From the NCBI RefSeq assembly GCF_029868325.1, contig NZ_JARWNW010000301.1:1-44679 (forward strand): 44,679 nucleotides of DNA. Direction: 5' to 3'. The position numbers were made by a program, and so were the translations under genes. This DNA comes from Nocardia carnea. Its GTDB lineage: Bacteria > Actinomycetota > Actinomycetes > Mycobacteriales > Mycobacteriaceae. Shown here in pieces: positions 23,614-32,052 of this stretch (its first letter is position 1; each line of letters starts with the position of its first letter). A model generated the notes under the pieces. That model did no database searches, had not been told where the DNA came from, and worked only from the letters and a program-made list of their open reading frames with translations.

Positions 23614-25248
23614 TCAGCCGATTCGCGAAAGTGCGCCCACTGCGGATTCGACGACCGGCAGGTCGGCGGGCACTCCCTCGGCCAGGAGTCGCTCCAGCCG
23701 GGAGATGTCCAGGTTTTCGGCGACGAGGTCGGCGAGGAGGTCGAGCTGGGCGGCCCGTACCGCGGCCACCCGTGTCCCGCGGGCGACGGTGAAACCGGTC
23801 CGTCCGGCCGCCCGCGCGACCTGGGTCAGCCAGGTCCGGCGGAATTCGTCGGATTCGAGGAGACCGTGCAGATGTGTGCCCCATACGGCCCCGCGCACGG
23901 CGCCCTCGGCCGACGGCTCGGCGGCGGCCGCATCGGTGAGCTCGTCGCCCGCGCCGGGGGCGGTCCGGCCGGTGACGTGCAGCCACGGTGTCTCGGCGGT
24001 ACGCCGGATCCGGCCGTGATGGATCTCATAACCGCTCGCCACGACCCCCGCCGTACCCGCCGGCTCCCCACCCCGCGGCATCGGCGCACCCACGGCAGCG
24101 GTCCGGCACAACACCTTCTCGGGCGCGAACTCGACGTCCATATCCAGCAGCCCCAGTCCGTCGACGGCACCGGCCCCGGATTCCACCGGATCGAGAATGC
24201 GGTGCCCGAGCATCTGATAGCCGCCGCAGATCCCGAGTACCGGGCGGCCGGCGGCCGCACGCCGCCGCAGCTCCTCGGCGATCCCGGTGCGCCGCAACCA
24301 GTCCAGGTCATCGACGGTGGCTTTGCTCCCGGGGACGACCACCAGATCGGCGGCCACGAGCTGGGACACTTCGGTCACCCAGCGGACCGCGACCCCCGGT
24401 TCGCAGGCCAGTGCCTCCACATCCGTCGAGTTGGAGATCCGCGGCAGCCGCACCGCGGCCACGCTGAGCCATTCACCGCCGACAGCCGGCCCGGGACGAC
24501 CGATCTGCGCCCCGGAGACACTGCCCAGCGAATCCTCGGCATCGAGCCAGAGATCGTCCCGGTACGGCAGCACACCGAGCGTGGGCCGGCCGGTCAGGGC
24601 CGCCAACTGGTCCAGACCGGGCCGTAGCAGATCCACGTCGCCGCGGAACTTGTTGATCACGAATCCGGCGATCAGCCGCTGATCCTCGGGTTCGAGGACG
24701 GCCAGGGTGCCGAACAGATGCGCCAGCACCCCGCCGCGGTCGATATCGCCGATCACCAGCACCGGCAGTTCGGCCGCCCGCGCCAGACCCATATTCGCCA
24801 GATCGGTGGCCCGCAGATTGATCTCGGCGGGCGATCCCGCTCCTTCGCAGATCACCACATCGAATTCCGCCCGCAGCGCCGCGAGCTCGGCGGCCACCAC
24901 CGCCCGCAGCCGGGTGCGATGGGTGATGTAGTCCGCGGCGCTCACGGTATCGGTGGCCCGGCCGCGCACCACCAGTTGCGATCGCCGGTCGCTTCCGGGT
25001 TTCAGCAGCACCGGATTGAATCGCACACTCGGTTCGAGCCCGCAGGCCTGCGCCTGCAGCGCCTGGGCCCGGCCGATCTCGCCGCCGTCCAGGGTGACGA
25101 CGGAATTGTTCGACATGTTCTGGGCTTTGAACGGCGCCACCCGCACCCCGCGGCGGCGCAGCATCCGGCAGATCCCGGCGACCAGCACGCTCTTACCGGC
25201 GTCGGAGGTGGTCCCGGCGACCAGCAGCGCCCCGCCGGGGGCGCTCAC
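23614..25248 (-). CDS. cobQ: cobyric acid synthase
   Basis: A 544-aa glutamine-dependent amidase that adds four amide groups to adenosylcobyrinic acid a,c-diamide. The N-terminal ATP-binding domain has VAGTTSDAGKS (residues 10-20) and APFKAQNMSNNSVVT, followed by the GEIGRAQALQAQA signature. The C-terminal amidotransferase has VVPGSKAT, catalytic Cys in LGICGGYQMLG and GTHLHGLLESDEF. Length is slightly above the usual 490-510 because of Ala/Gly-rich loops before the final His. The GTG start (25248-25246) overlaps the map stop as GTGA, so it is coupled to map; the open frame upstream is inside map and not used. Confidence 0.95.
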   Translation of the reverse strand: MSAPGGALLVAGTTSDAGKSVLVAGICRMLRRRGVRVAPFKAQNMSNNSVVTLDGGEIGRAQALQAQACGLEPSVRFNPVLLKPGSDRRSQLVVRGRATDTVSAADYITHRTRLRAVVAAELAALRAEFDVVICEGAGSPAEINLRATDLANMGLARAAELPVLVIGDIDRGGVLAHLFGTLAVLEPEDQRLIAGFVINKFRGDVDLLRPGLDQLAALTGRPTLGVLPYRDDLWLDAEDSLGSVSGAQIGRPGPAVGGEWLSVAAVRLPRISNSTDVEALACEPGVAVRWVTEVSQLVAADLVVVPGSKATVDDLDWLRRTGIAEELRRRAAAGRPVLGICGGYQMLGHRILDPVESGAGAVDGLGLLDMDVEFAPEKVLCRTAAVGAPMPRGGEPAGTAGVVASGYEIHHGRIRRTAETPWLHVTGRTAPGAGDELTDAAAAEPSAEGAVRGAVWGTHLHGLLESDEFRRTWLTQVARAAGRTGFTVARGTRVAAVRAAQLDLLADLVAENLDISRLERLLAEGVPADLPVVESAVGALSRIG

Positions 25249-26108
25249 GGCAGCGTCAGGATTTCGGTCCCGGTATCGGTGACGACCAGTGTGTGCTCGA
25301 ACTGCGCCGTCCACTTACGGTCCTTGGTGACCACGGTCCAGCCGTCGTCCCAGATGTCGTAGTCGATACCGCCCAGGTTGATCATCGGTTCGATGGTGAA
25401 GGTCATCCCGGGCTCGATGACGGAGTCGACGGCGGGCTGGTCGTAGTGCAGGATCACCAGGCCGCTGTGGAAGGTAGGCCCGACCCCGTGCCCGGTGAAA
25501 TCGCGCACCACGCCGTAGCCGAAACGGTTGGCGTAGGACTCGATCACCCGGCCGATCACATTGAGCGCCCGGCCCGGACGCACCGCCTTGATCGCCCGCA
25601 TGGTGGCCTCTTCGGTGCGCTCCACCAGGAGCTTCACCTCTTCGTCCACATCACCGGCGAGGAAGGTCGCATTGGTATCGCCGTGCACCCCGTGGATGTA
25701 GGCGGTGACATCGATATTGACGATATCGCCGTCCTCGACCACGGTGCTGTCCGGGATTCCGTGGCAGATCACCTCGTTGAGCGAGGTGCAGCACGATTTG
25801 GGGAACCCCTTGTAACCGAGGGTGGAGGGGTAGGCCCCGTGATCGCACATGTATTCGTGCGCGATCCGGTCCAGCTCGTCGGTGGTGACCCCCGGCGCGA
25901 CCGCTTTACCGGCCTCGGCCAGGGCCTGCGCCGCGATCTTGCCGGCGATCCGCATCTTCTCGATGGTCTCGGGCGTCTGCACCCACGGTTCGGAGCCTTC
26001 GCGGGCCGTTTCCTTCCACACGTACTCCGGGCGTTCGATGGCGCGGGGAACCTCGCGTATCGGGGTGGGGGTTCCGGGGAGCAGCGGCTGACGGGTACGC
26101 ACGGACAT
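25245..26108 (-). CDS. map: methionine aminopeptidase, type I with N-terminal extension
   Basis: A 287-aa cytosolic metallo-aminopeptidase that removes the initiator Met from nascent proteins. The N-terminal extension (about 40 residues, including PLLPGTPTPIREVP) is shared with M. tuberculosis MapB (Rv2861c). The five metal ligands are in place: Asp in NIDVTAY, Asp in HGDTNATF, His in GHGVGPTFH, Glu in TIEPM and Glu in QFEHTLVV; the substrate-binding His is in NEVICHGIP. ATG 26108 gives the expected MapB N-terminus. Followed by cobQ with a 4-bp overlap. Confidence 0.96.
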   Translation of the reverse strand: MSVRTRQPLLPGTPTPIREVPRAIERPEYVWKETAREGSEPWVQTPETIEKMRIAGKIAAQALAEAGKAVAPGVTTDELDRIAHEYMCDHGAYPSTLGYKGFPKSCCTSLNEVICHGIPDSTVVEDGDIVNIDVTAYIHGVHGDTNATFLAGDVDEEVKLLVERTEEATMRAIKAVRPGRALNVIGRVIESYANRFGYGVVRDFTGHGVGPTFHSGLVILHYDQPAVDSVIEPGMTFTIEPMINLGGIDYDIWDDGWTVVTKDRKWTAQFEHTLVVTDTGTEILTLP

Positions 26109-26189
26109 GGTTCAAGAGTAGTCGGCGCCGGCCGGCGGGTCGCCGGGAACGTTCCCCCGGCCGCATACCGCCGCCGCAGGAGCCTCCGC

Positions 26190-26957
26190 TCAGCGGGTCC
26201 GGCCGCCCGTACGGACCTCGAAGGCGACCCGGTCACCGCGGTACAGCGCGGCCACCCGTTCGATCGGCCGGCCCTGGGTGTCGATACCGCGCCGGACCAC
26301 CCGGAACAACGGCACCGCCGGCCGGCACCGGAGCAGCCCGGCCTCCCGGGGCGCGGCGAGGACGGTTTCGATCCGCTCGGTGGCGCCCGCGTATTCCACG
26401 CCCGAATCGCCGATGGTCGTCGCGAGCGAACTCAGCGGGTCGAATGCCGCGCGCAGCCAGCCGAACCGGTCCAGCGACAGATCGATACGTTCCAGCGCGA
26501 TCGGGTCGCCGTCGGCGAAGAGCAGCCGTTCGAGGGTCATGATGGGTGTATGCGGCGCCAGTTCGAGATCACGTGCGACCTCGGCGTCGGCGATACCGTC
26601 CTCCCAGGACAGCAACCGGCGCACCACTCCGGCGGCCTCTTCCCCGGCGGATTCGGGGGCCAGCGGCCGGACGACCTTCGGCCGGGCCAGTACCGTGCCA
26701 CGGCCCTGCCTGCGGATACGGCCTTCGACGGCGAGGTCGCGCAGGGCGTGCCGGACGGTTTCGCGCGCGACCCCGAACCGGCCCGCCAGTTCGCGTTCGG
26801 CGGGCACCCGGTCGCCGGGGCGTAGCTCGTCGAGCATCGTGTCGATTTCGGCGCGTACCCGATAGACCTTCGACAGTGCTACGCCGCTGGGCGTCCGCAC
26901 CTGGGTACGGAGGTCTTCCGGCGCCGATACGGTTGCGACGCCATCCGTGTGAATCAT
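26190..26957 (-). CDS. GntR/HutC-family transcriptional regulator
   Basis: A 255-aa regulator. The winged helix is at about residues 35-90 (PAERELAGRFGVARETVRHA, then GRIRRQGRGTVLA), followed by a UTRA-type ligand-binding domain with LERIDLSLDRFGWL and PLFRVVRRGID. ATG 26957 is chosen because GGAGG lies 11 bases upstream and the protein then has normal length; the frame remains open to 27044. The ligand is unknown; many HutC members bind sugar phosphates or amino-acid derivatives. It is minus strand, after the DUF4254 gene and before map. Confidence 0.88.
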   Translation of the reverse strand: MIHTDGVATVSAPEDLRTQVRTPSGVALSKVYRVRAEIDTMLDELRPGDRVPAERELAGRFGVARETVRHALRDLAVEGRIRRQGRGTVLARPKVVRPLAPESAGEEAAGVVRRLLSWEDGIADAEVARDLELAPHTPIMTLERLLFADGDPIALERIDLSLDRFGWLRAAFDPLSSLATTIGDSGVEYAGATERIETVLAAPREAGLLRCRPAVPLFRVVRRGIDTQGRPIERVAALYRGDRVAFEVRTGGRTR

Positions 26958-27122
26958 GGCAGAACCTACCTCCAATTGACCTACACCACCCGGGTAACCG
27001 AGTATTCGCCACCGACTCACCGTTGGGTCTAGGCCATTCGACATTTCGCGGGGGTTCCCGGACCCACCGCAAGGGGTTTCGCGTTCATCGGACTGGACAG
27101 CCGGGCGGTCCGCTGCGCCCCG

Positions 27123-27566
27123 CTACTGGACCGGTAGCCGGCGGCGGCCACCGGCCACCTCGGCGATCAAATCCGTGTACCCGTCCACGAGTTCGGCCAG
27201 GTGGTACCAGTGCCGGTGGGTGCGGTCACTGCGGACACCGTCGGCTTCGATGGCCTGATTCGCCGCGACCCAGCTGTGTGCCATGCGATCGATCACCGCA
27301 CCCAGACTTTCGGTGTGCAGCGAGGCGCCGTGGCGGTGCTGCGGCATCTTGCGGACGATCCAGTCGTTGATATCGTTCACGAGTTCGCTTCGGCGGCCGT
27401 CTATTTCGGCTATCTCCGCCAGATCCCGGACATGCGCCCGGCGCTTGTGCAGTTCGACGAGCGCAGTTGCGAAACGTAGCAGCACCCGGTCCTGGGCCCG
27501 CCGCCCTTGAAAGGCGCACAGCAACTGTGGCGCTGTCGGCAGGGTCCCCAGCGTGGGCGCACTCAT
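27123..27566 (-). CDS. DUF4254 domain protein
   Basis: A 147-aa soluble, mostly helical protein that matches the DUF4254 family: LAEIAEIDGRRSELVNDIND, then WIVRKMPQHRHGASLHTESL and a C-terminal LAELVDGYTDLI helix. The family function is unknown. ATG 27566 follows GAGGGG with five bases between, a good site. A GTG six bases earlier is less well placed. It is 165 bp upstream of the GntR gene on the same strand and divergent from the XRE regulator. Confidence 0.82.
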   Translation of the reverse strand: MSAPTLGTLPTAPQLLCAFQGRRAQDRVLLRFATALVELHKRRAHVRDLAEIAEIDGRRSELVNDINDWIVRKMPQHRHGASLHTESLGAVIDRMAHSWVAANQAIEADGVRSDRTHRHWYHLAELVDGYTDLIAEVAGGRRRLPVQ

Positions 27567-28284
27567 CTGCACCCCTCGGACTCACCCGGCACCATCACAC
27601 TCTGTACCAACATGATCGACTCTCGATTCGGTAATCCCGGACATCGGATCGTTGTTCACAACAAGGCTAGCTGGATCATGCTCTTACAGATGCAAGAACA
27701 CAAGACTTCGGTATGCAATGTTGCGAACAGCGTTGTGCGCAAGCCTAACGATCCTCTTCGCGGAAGCTCACCGCGGTCCCACCGAAAACGCTTACCCGCC
27801 AAGCTCGTTCCCGCCGGCGGCCCGAATCCCCGCCGCGCCGAACGATACCCGCCGACACCGCATCACCAGTCGGGACAACGCGTTACGCGACCACATCGCA
27901 ACCGTGCCGAGACCTATCCGCACGACACTCCCGGCACCATACGCATCCCTATGGTGCCCGCATGCAGGCGCCCGGCCGTGGCGACCACCGACAAGGCCCC
28001 CACGAAGCCCGCGCTGTCCCAGACCGTTCCGCGCATACACAGTCCGGCGTTGCGGAGCCGCGCGGAGACAGCGCCACACCCACCTATGAAAGATTGCCAC
28101 GCATTTGCCATCTCCGCCGGAAGTTGTCTGTTCTCGAAAGCTTCCGCCGGCAGGTACCGCCCGTACGACACTGCCGATCACCTCGGTTCCGGCCGCTCGT
28201 TATGGTGGCAGCACCACAGGGCATGCGGCCGTCGCGAACCGGGGCCACCGCCCATCGGATATGGCACTGGTCGAAAGGGATGAC
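27567..28284. other. 718-bp divergent intergenic region with lower-GC patch
   Basis: No gene is supported between the DUF4254 and XRE starts. The part at about 27590-27770 is noticeably AT-richer than the window. It contains a palindrome TTGTT-CAC-AACAA (27652-27664) and a 22-bp quasi-palindrome at 27721-27742. Longer frames on both strands are composition-biased and have no family motifs. In actinobacteria a DUF397 gene often neighbours a DUF5753 regulator; none is found here. Confidence 0.55.
27721..27742. promoter_or_regulatory. 22-bp quasi-palindrome, candidate operator
   Basis: Outer arms TTGCG (27721-27725) and CGCAA (27738-27742) pair perfectly and the inner bases pair in part, so 18 of 22 positions are symmetric. 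It lies in the AT-richer section between divergent DUF4254 and XRE genes. An operator for the XRE protein or another local regulator is a guess. Confidence 0.35.
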
Positions 28285-29145
28285 ATGGCAGGCAAACGCA
28301 CCGTCCTCACGGCGGGGTTGCGCCGGCTCTCGGTGCTGTTGCTGGAGATGCGCGAAGACGCCGAGCTCAGCAAGGAAGAGGTCAGCGCCCGCACCGGGAT
28401 CAACGTGACCACCCTGTACCGGATCGAAACCGCCCAGGCCCGCCCGCAGCGCCGCACGCTGATGACGATGCTGGACCTCTACGGTATCGACGCGGAGCGG
28501 CGCCAGGATGCACTGGAACTACTCTCCGACGCACAGAAGCCGGGAATGTCGCGGCCGTACGAGGCCAGCCTCTCGGAGGTCTATGCCGCGTACATCAATT
28601 TCGAATCGGTGGCGCTGTCTGCCCGGCACTACCAGACCTCGTTCATTCCCGGACTGCTGCAGACCGAGCAGTACGCCACGGCGGTGATCGACACCTACAT
28701 GCCGAAACTGGAGGCCTCCGACCTGGAACGCCGGGCGCGGGCCCGGATGGACCGGGCGGCGGTGCTGGCCAAGGACGAACCACTCGAACTGTGGGTCGTG
28801 CTGGACGAGGCCGCCATCCGCCGCGTCGTCGGCGGCCCGGAGGTCATGAGCGGCCAGTTACGGCGCCTGTGCGAGGCGACCAAACGCAAAAACGTGATCC
28901 TGCAGATCCTGCCGTTCGACGCGGGCGCACACCCGGGTATGGCCGGATCCTTCACGATCCTCGACTTCCCGGACCCCAGCGACCCCGAATTGGTCTATGT
29001 CGAGCGCATTTCCGGTGACGAACTGATCGAAGGCCATTCCGAGATCCGCCGCTTCGGTGTCATGTTCGACCAACTGCGCGCGATGGCATTGAGCCCCCGG
29101 GATTCCGCGGTGATGATCGCCGAGGCCGCCGAATCCATGAGCTGA
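28285..29145 (+). CDS. XRE-family regulator with DUF5753 domain
   Basis: A 286-aa actinobacterial regulator. The helix-turn-helix is at residues 8-68 (ELSKEEVSARTGINVTTLYR). The DUF5753 domain follows from about 95, with the typical ALSARHYQTSFIPGLLQTEQ, LWVVLDEAAIRR and MAGSFTILDFPDPSDP segments. Relatives include WhiJ-type proteins linked to antibiotic and development control, usually next to a short DUF397 protein; that partner is missing. ATG 28285 is chosen because AAGGGA lies just upstream; ATG 28261 lacks a binding site. The next co-oriented genes are a permease and an ImmA-like protein. Confidence 0.9.
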   Translation: MAGKRTVLTAGLRRLSVLLLEMREDAELSKEEVSARTGINVTTLYRIETAQARPQRRTLMTMLDLYGIDAERRQDALELLSDAQKPGMSRPYEASLSEVYAAYINFESVALSARHYQTSFIPGLLQTEQYATAVIDTYMPKLEASDLERRARARMDRAAVLAKDEPLELWVVLDEAAIRRVVGGPEVMSGQLRRLCEATKRKNVILQILPFDAGAHPGMAGSFTILDFPDPSDPELVYVERISGDELIEGHSEIRRFGVMFDQLRAMALSPRDSAVMIAEAAESMS

Positions 29146-29201
29146 GGCGGACATTTCGCGCGATTCGGCGCGGTACGGGCATCGCGGGCCCGCTGAACGG
29201 G

Positions 29202-29240
29202 TATACAAGGCGCATCTGTCCGATCACCGGTACACACCGG
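29202..29240 (+). promoter_or_regulatory. possible -10 and repeat in APC permease leader
   Basis: TATACA at 29202-29207 resembles a -10 element about 56 bp before the permease TTG. It is followed by two ACCGGT hexamers separated by ACAC (near 29226-29241), a symmetric arrangement that could be an operator. No clear -35 is seen. Confidence 0.3.
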
Positions 29241-29262
29241 TCACTGCGGGAGCGAGGCGACC

Positions 29263-30648
29263 TTGTCAGACGTCACCGCCCGGACCGATCCGGAGCAGCC
29301 CGAACTGAAGCGCGTCATCGGCCCGTGGCTGCTGTTGCTGTTCATCGTGGGCGATATTCTCGGCACCGGTATCTACGCCCTGACCGGCCGGGTGGCCGGC
29401 GAGGTCGGCGGCGCGGTCTGGGTACCGTTCCTGGTCGCCTTCGGGGTCGCCATGATCACCGGATTCAGCTACCTGGAACTGGTCACCAAGTATCCGCAGG
29501 CCGCGGGCGCCGCGCTGTACACACACAAGGCGTTCGGCATCCATTTCCTCACCTTCATGGTGACCTTCGCCGTGATGAGTTCCGGTATCACCTCGGCGGC
29601 CACCGCGGCCAAGGCATTCGCGGCGAATTTCGCCGAGGCCTTCGAGTTCGACGGCGCGAACGGTCTGGTCCTCACTCTGATCGCGCTCGCCTTCATGGCT
29701 CTGGTCGCGGCGATCAACCTGCGCGGGGTCGGCGAGAGCGTGAAAGCGAACGTTCTGCTCACCTGTGTGGAGCTCTCGGGGCTACTGATCGTGATCTGTA
29801 TCGGACTGTGGGCGCTGGGTTTCGGCAACGGCGACTTCGGGCGGATCGTCGAATTCGACACCGGTGACCGCTCCGCATTCGGTGGCGTGATCGCCGCGAC
29901 GACCCTGGCCTTCTACGCCATGGTCGGATTCGAGGATTCGGTGAATATGGCCGAGGAGACCAAGGAGCCGAGCCGGATCTTTCCCAAGATCCTGCTCACC
30001 GGCCTGTTGATCACCGGAGCCATCTACGTCGTGGTGTCGATCACCGCGGTGGCCCTCGTACCGCCGGACAAACTCTCCGAAGGCGATACGCCGCTGCTGC
30101 AGGTAGTGGAGATCGGTGCCCCCGGATTCCCCACCCAGATCTTCGCCTTCATCACCATGTTCGCGGTCGCCAATTCGGCGCTCATCAACATGCTGATGGC
30201 CAGCCGCTTGCTCTACGGTATGGCCAAGCACAAGGTCGTCCCCCGCTCGCTGGGCCGGGTGCATCCGAGCCGCCGCACCCCGTACATCGCGATCATCTTC
30301 ACCACCCTGGTGGCGCTCGGGCTGCTGTTGTTCGTCGGCGAGGTACCCGAACTCGGCGGCACCACCGCACTGCTGTTGCTGGTGGTCTTCACCATCGTCA
30401 ATGTCGCCGTCCTGGTGCTGCGCCGCGACCGGGTCGGCCACGAGCATTTCCGCACCCCGACACCGCTACCGGTGCTCGGCGCGGTGTGCTGCGCCTATCT
30501 GGCCACACCGTTCACCGATCGCAACCCGCAGCAGTACCTGATCGCCGGGATTCTACTGGCGGTGGGTGTGCTGCTGTGGGCACTGACGGCGTTGTGGAAC
30601 AAACCGCACAACGTGAAACCACTGGGGCCCGAGGTCGATATCCGGTAG
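29263..30648 (+). CDS. APC-family amino acid permease
   Basis: A 461-aa integral membrane transporter of the amino acid-polyamine-cation superfamily with about 12 hydrophobic segments. The first helix carries the unwound substrate motif GDILGTGIYALTGRVAGEVG, and helix 6 has FYAMVGFEDSVNMAEETKEP, typical of the cationic/other amino-acid APC branch. The substrate is not determinable. The TTG start at 29263 follows GAGG with five bases between. It lies 117 bp after the XRE gene and 80 bp before the ImmA-like gene. Confidence 0.88.
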   Translation: MSDVTARTDPEQPELKRVIGPWLLLLFIVGDILGTGIYALTGRVAGEVGGAVWVPFLVAFGVAMITGFSYLELVTKYPQAAGAALYTHKAFGIHFLTFMVTFAVMSSGITSAATAAKAFAANFAEAFEFDGANGLVLTLIALAFMALVAAINLRGVGESVKANVLLTCVELSGLLIVICIGLWALGFGNGDFGRIVEFDTGDRSAFGGVIAATTLAFYAMVGFEDSVNMAEETKEPSRIFPKILLTGLLITGAIYVVVSITAVALVPPDKLSEGDTPLLQVVEIGAPGFPTQIFAFITMFAVANSALINMLMASRLLYGMAKHKVVPRSLGRVHPSRRTPYIAIIFTTLVALGLLLFVGEVPELGGTTALLLLVVFTIVNVAVLVLRRDRVGHEHFRTPTPLPVLGAVCCAYLATPFTDRNPQQYLIAGILLAVGVLLWALTALWNKPHNVKPLGPEVDIR

Positions 30649-30728
30649 CCTCGGCCGACGGGCGGGGCAACAGAAGCCGGAAATCGCTGAAGTGACGAGC
30701 GCGCGTGCGATCGGTAACGTATTCGCCG

Positions 30729-31256
30729 ATGACAAGCATGGACGCCAGATTCGGCGATGCGGCTGGGTCGGTGCCCCTCCCCAGCCCGTGGGATCTCAAC
30801 ACCTACCTCGCCGAAGTGGCCGCGTATCGCAAGCGGCCGATCTCATTGCAGCCGGCGCATCGCTCGGCGCTGGCCGAACTGGGGTGCAACGGCAACGGGC
30901 TGTGGATCGCGCGTAAACACGACGACATCATCGTCTACGACGCTTCGGCGTCCGGCCGCAACGCCGACCATATCGTGCTGCATGCCATCGGCCATATGCT
31001 GCTCGGTCACGGCGGCCCGGGCTCCGAGGACGCCGATATCACCCGGATCTCGATCGGCGCCCTCAACCCGGCGTTGCTGGACGCGCTGGCGACCATCGCC
31101 CCGGGGTCGATCACCCAGATCCTGGGCCGCGACGATTTCGGCGACGACCGGGAACGGGAGGCCGGTGTTTTCGCCGAGATGACCATGGTCTACGCGGCCC
31201 TGCCGAGGCGCCGCACCCGCTCGTTGTGGCCCTTCGGCCGCCGCAAGAACAAGTAA
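30729..31256 (+). CDS. ImmA/IrrE-like protein with degenerate HExxH motif
   Basis: A 175-aa protein resembling the actinobacterial IrrE/ImmA-like proteins often paired with XRE regulators: RPISLQPAHRSAL, CNGNGLWIARKHDDIIVYD and the helix HIVLHAIGHMLLGH. The metalloprotease motif HExxH reads HAIGH (residues 85-89), so the catalytic Glu is replaced by Ala while the two His are kept; a third His (H94) follows. Protease activity is therefore doubtful; a sensor or binding role is possible. The C-terminus is basic (LPRRRTRSLWPFGRRKNK). ATG 30729 is uncertain; GTG 30705 is an alternative. Confidence 0.75.
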   Translation: MTSMDARFGDAAGSVPLPSPWDLNTYLAEVAAYRKRPISLQPAHRSALAELGCNGNGLWIARKHDDIIVYDASASGRNADHIVLHAIGHMLLGHGGPGSEDADITRISIGALNPALLDALATIAPGSITQILGRDDFGDDREREAGVFAEMTMVYAALPRRRTRSLWPFGRRKNK

Positions 31257-31294
31257 CTGCCCCCGGAAACGTCCCGGCGGCGCGCGGAGGAGCG

Positions 31295-31312
31295 GATCGG
31301 ATGTATCCGATC
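31295..31312. promoter_or_regulatory. 18-bp palindrome upstream of nitrobindin-like gene
   Basis: GATCGGATGTATCCGATC has perfect 8-bp arms around a 2-bp centre, ending 19 bp before the TTG start of the nitrobindin-like gene. Position and symmetry suit an operator; a short hairpin terminator for the ImmA-like gene is also possible, but the 2-nt loop argues against it. Confidence 0.45.
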
Positions 31313-31331
31313 GACCGGTGAGGGTCTATTC

Positions 31332-31838
31332 TTGTGCGCCGTGGCCGAACCGCAGACACCCGCCGCCCCGCATCCCGCCATCGCGCCGCTGGCCGGCCTC
31401 CTCGGGACCTGGCGCGGCGCCGGGCAGGGTGACTACCCCACCATCGAGCCGTTCGGCTATCTCGAAGAGATCACCTTCGGTCATCTCGGCCGCCCCTTCC
31501 TGACCTACCGGCAGCGCACCCGGCACGCCGACGACAACCGCCCCTTGCATGTGGAGACCGGCTACCTGCGCTGCCCGGGCCCGGACCGGGTGGAACTCAT
31601 CCTGTCCCACCCCACGGGGATCACCGAGATCTGCGAGGGCAAACTCACCCTGGCCGACGCGGAGATCCGCCTGGAGCTCGAGTCCACCGCGATCGGCCTG
31701 AGCAGTACCGCCAAAACGGTGACCGCACTCAGCCGGACCATTCATATGCACGGCGAGGTTATCGACTACACCTTGCAGATGGGCGCCGTGGGCCTCCCTC
31801 TACAGGATCATCTCGCCGCGAGTTTACAGAAGATCTGA
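31332..31838 (+). CDS. nitrobindin-like haem-binding beta-barrel protein
   Basis: A 168-aa protein of the nitrobindin/THAP4 (FABP-like) family. The signature LLGTWRGAGQGDYPTIEPFGY contains the GxWxGxG motif, followed by EEITFGHLGRPFLTYRQRT, and the C-terminal LPLQDHLAASLQKI carries the proximal haem-binding His. Family members bind ferric haem and can isomerise peroxynitrite to nitrate; M. tuberculosis Rv2717c is a relative. TTG 31332 is chosen because GAGGG (31320-31324) precedes it; GTG 31341 is possible. It follows the ImmA-like gene by 75 bp on the same strand. Confidence 0.88.
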   Translation: MCAVAEPQTPAAPHPAIAPLAGLLGTWRGAGQGDYPTIEPFGYLEEITFGHLGRPFLTYRQRTRHADDNRPLHVETGYLRCPGPDRVELILSHPTGITEICEGKLTLADAEIRLELESTAIGLSSTAKTVTALSRTIHMHGEVIDYTLQMGAVGLPLQDHLAASLQKI

Positions 31839-31918
31839 ACTGGGCATAACGAAAACGTCACGGATTTCCGGGCGCGGGTCACGATTTGCCCATCGCCAAT
31901 TTTCTGCAGCTTTCCATC

Positions 31919-31955
31919 TTGTCTCGATGCGTGATCCCGGCTTAGGTTGACCTGA
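31919..31955 (+). promoter_or_regulatory. possible promoter and palindrome for small exported protein
   Basis: TTGTCT (31919-31924) and TAGGTT (31943-31948) are 18 bp apart and could form a promoter, giving a leader of roughly 95 nt. The -10 overlaps a 14-bp near-palindrome TTAGGTTGACCTGA (31942-31955). The half-sites resemble DtxR/IdeR-type sequence but are too closely spaced for that box. Confidence 0.35.
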
Positions 31956-32052
31956 GCAGCAAACCTTCAGAAAACTCTTATGCGGGGCTCGGTCGCCCAG
32001 GTGCCACCCGAGCTCGCCAGCAGTCGAACCTCTGAATCGGAGGGAGCCGGAT

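Noticed and set aside
23614..25314. CobQ start at 25314
   Set aside because: The first 22 codons lie inside map and encode an Arg-rich tail; the GTGA overlap start gives the conserved N-terminus.
27507..28283. 258-codon plus-strand frame before the XRE regulator
   Set aside because: Overlaps the DUF4254 start, has no binding site, and reads as low-information Arg/Pro/His sequence.
31942..31955. IdeR/DtxR iron box
   Set aside because: The half-sites match but the spacer is 2 bp instead of the about 7 bp of the 19-bp consensus.
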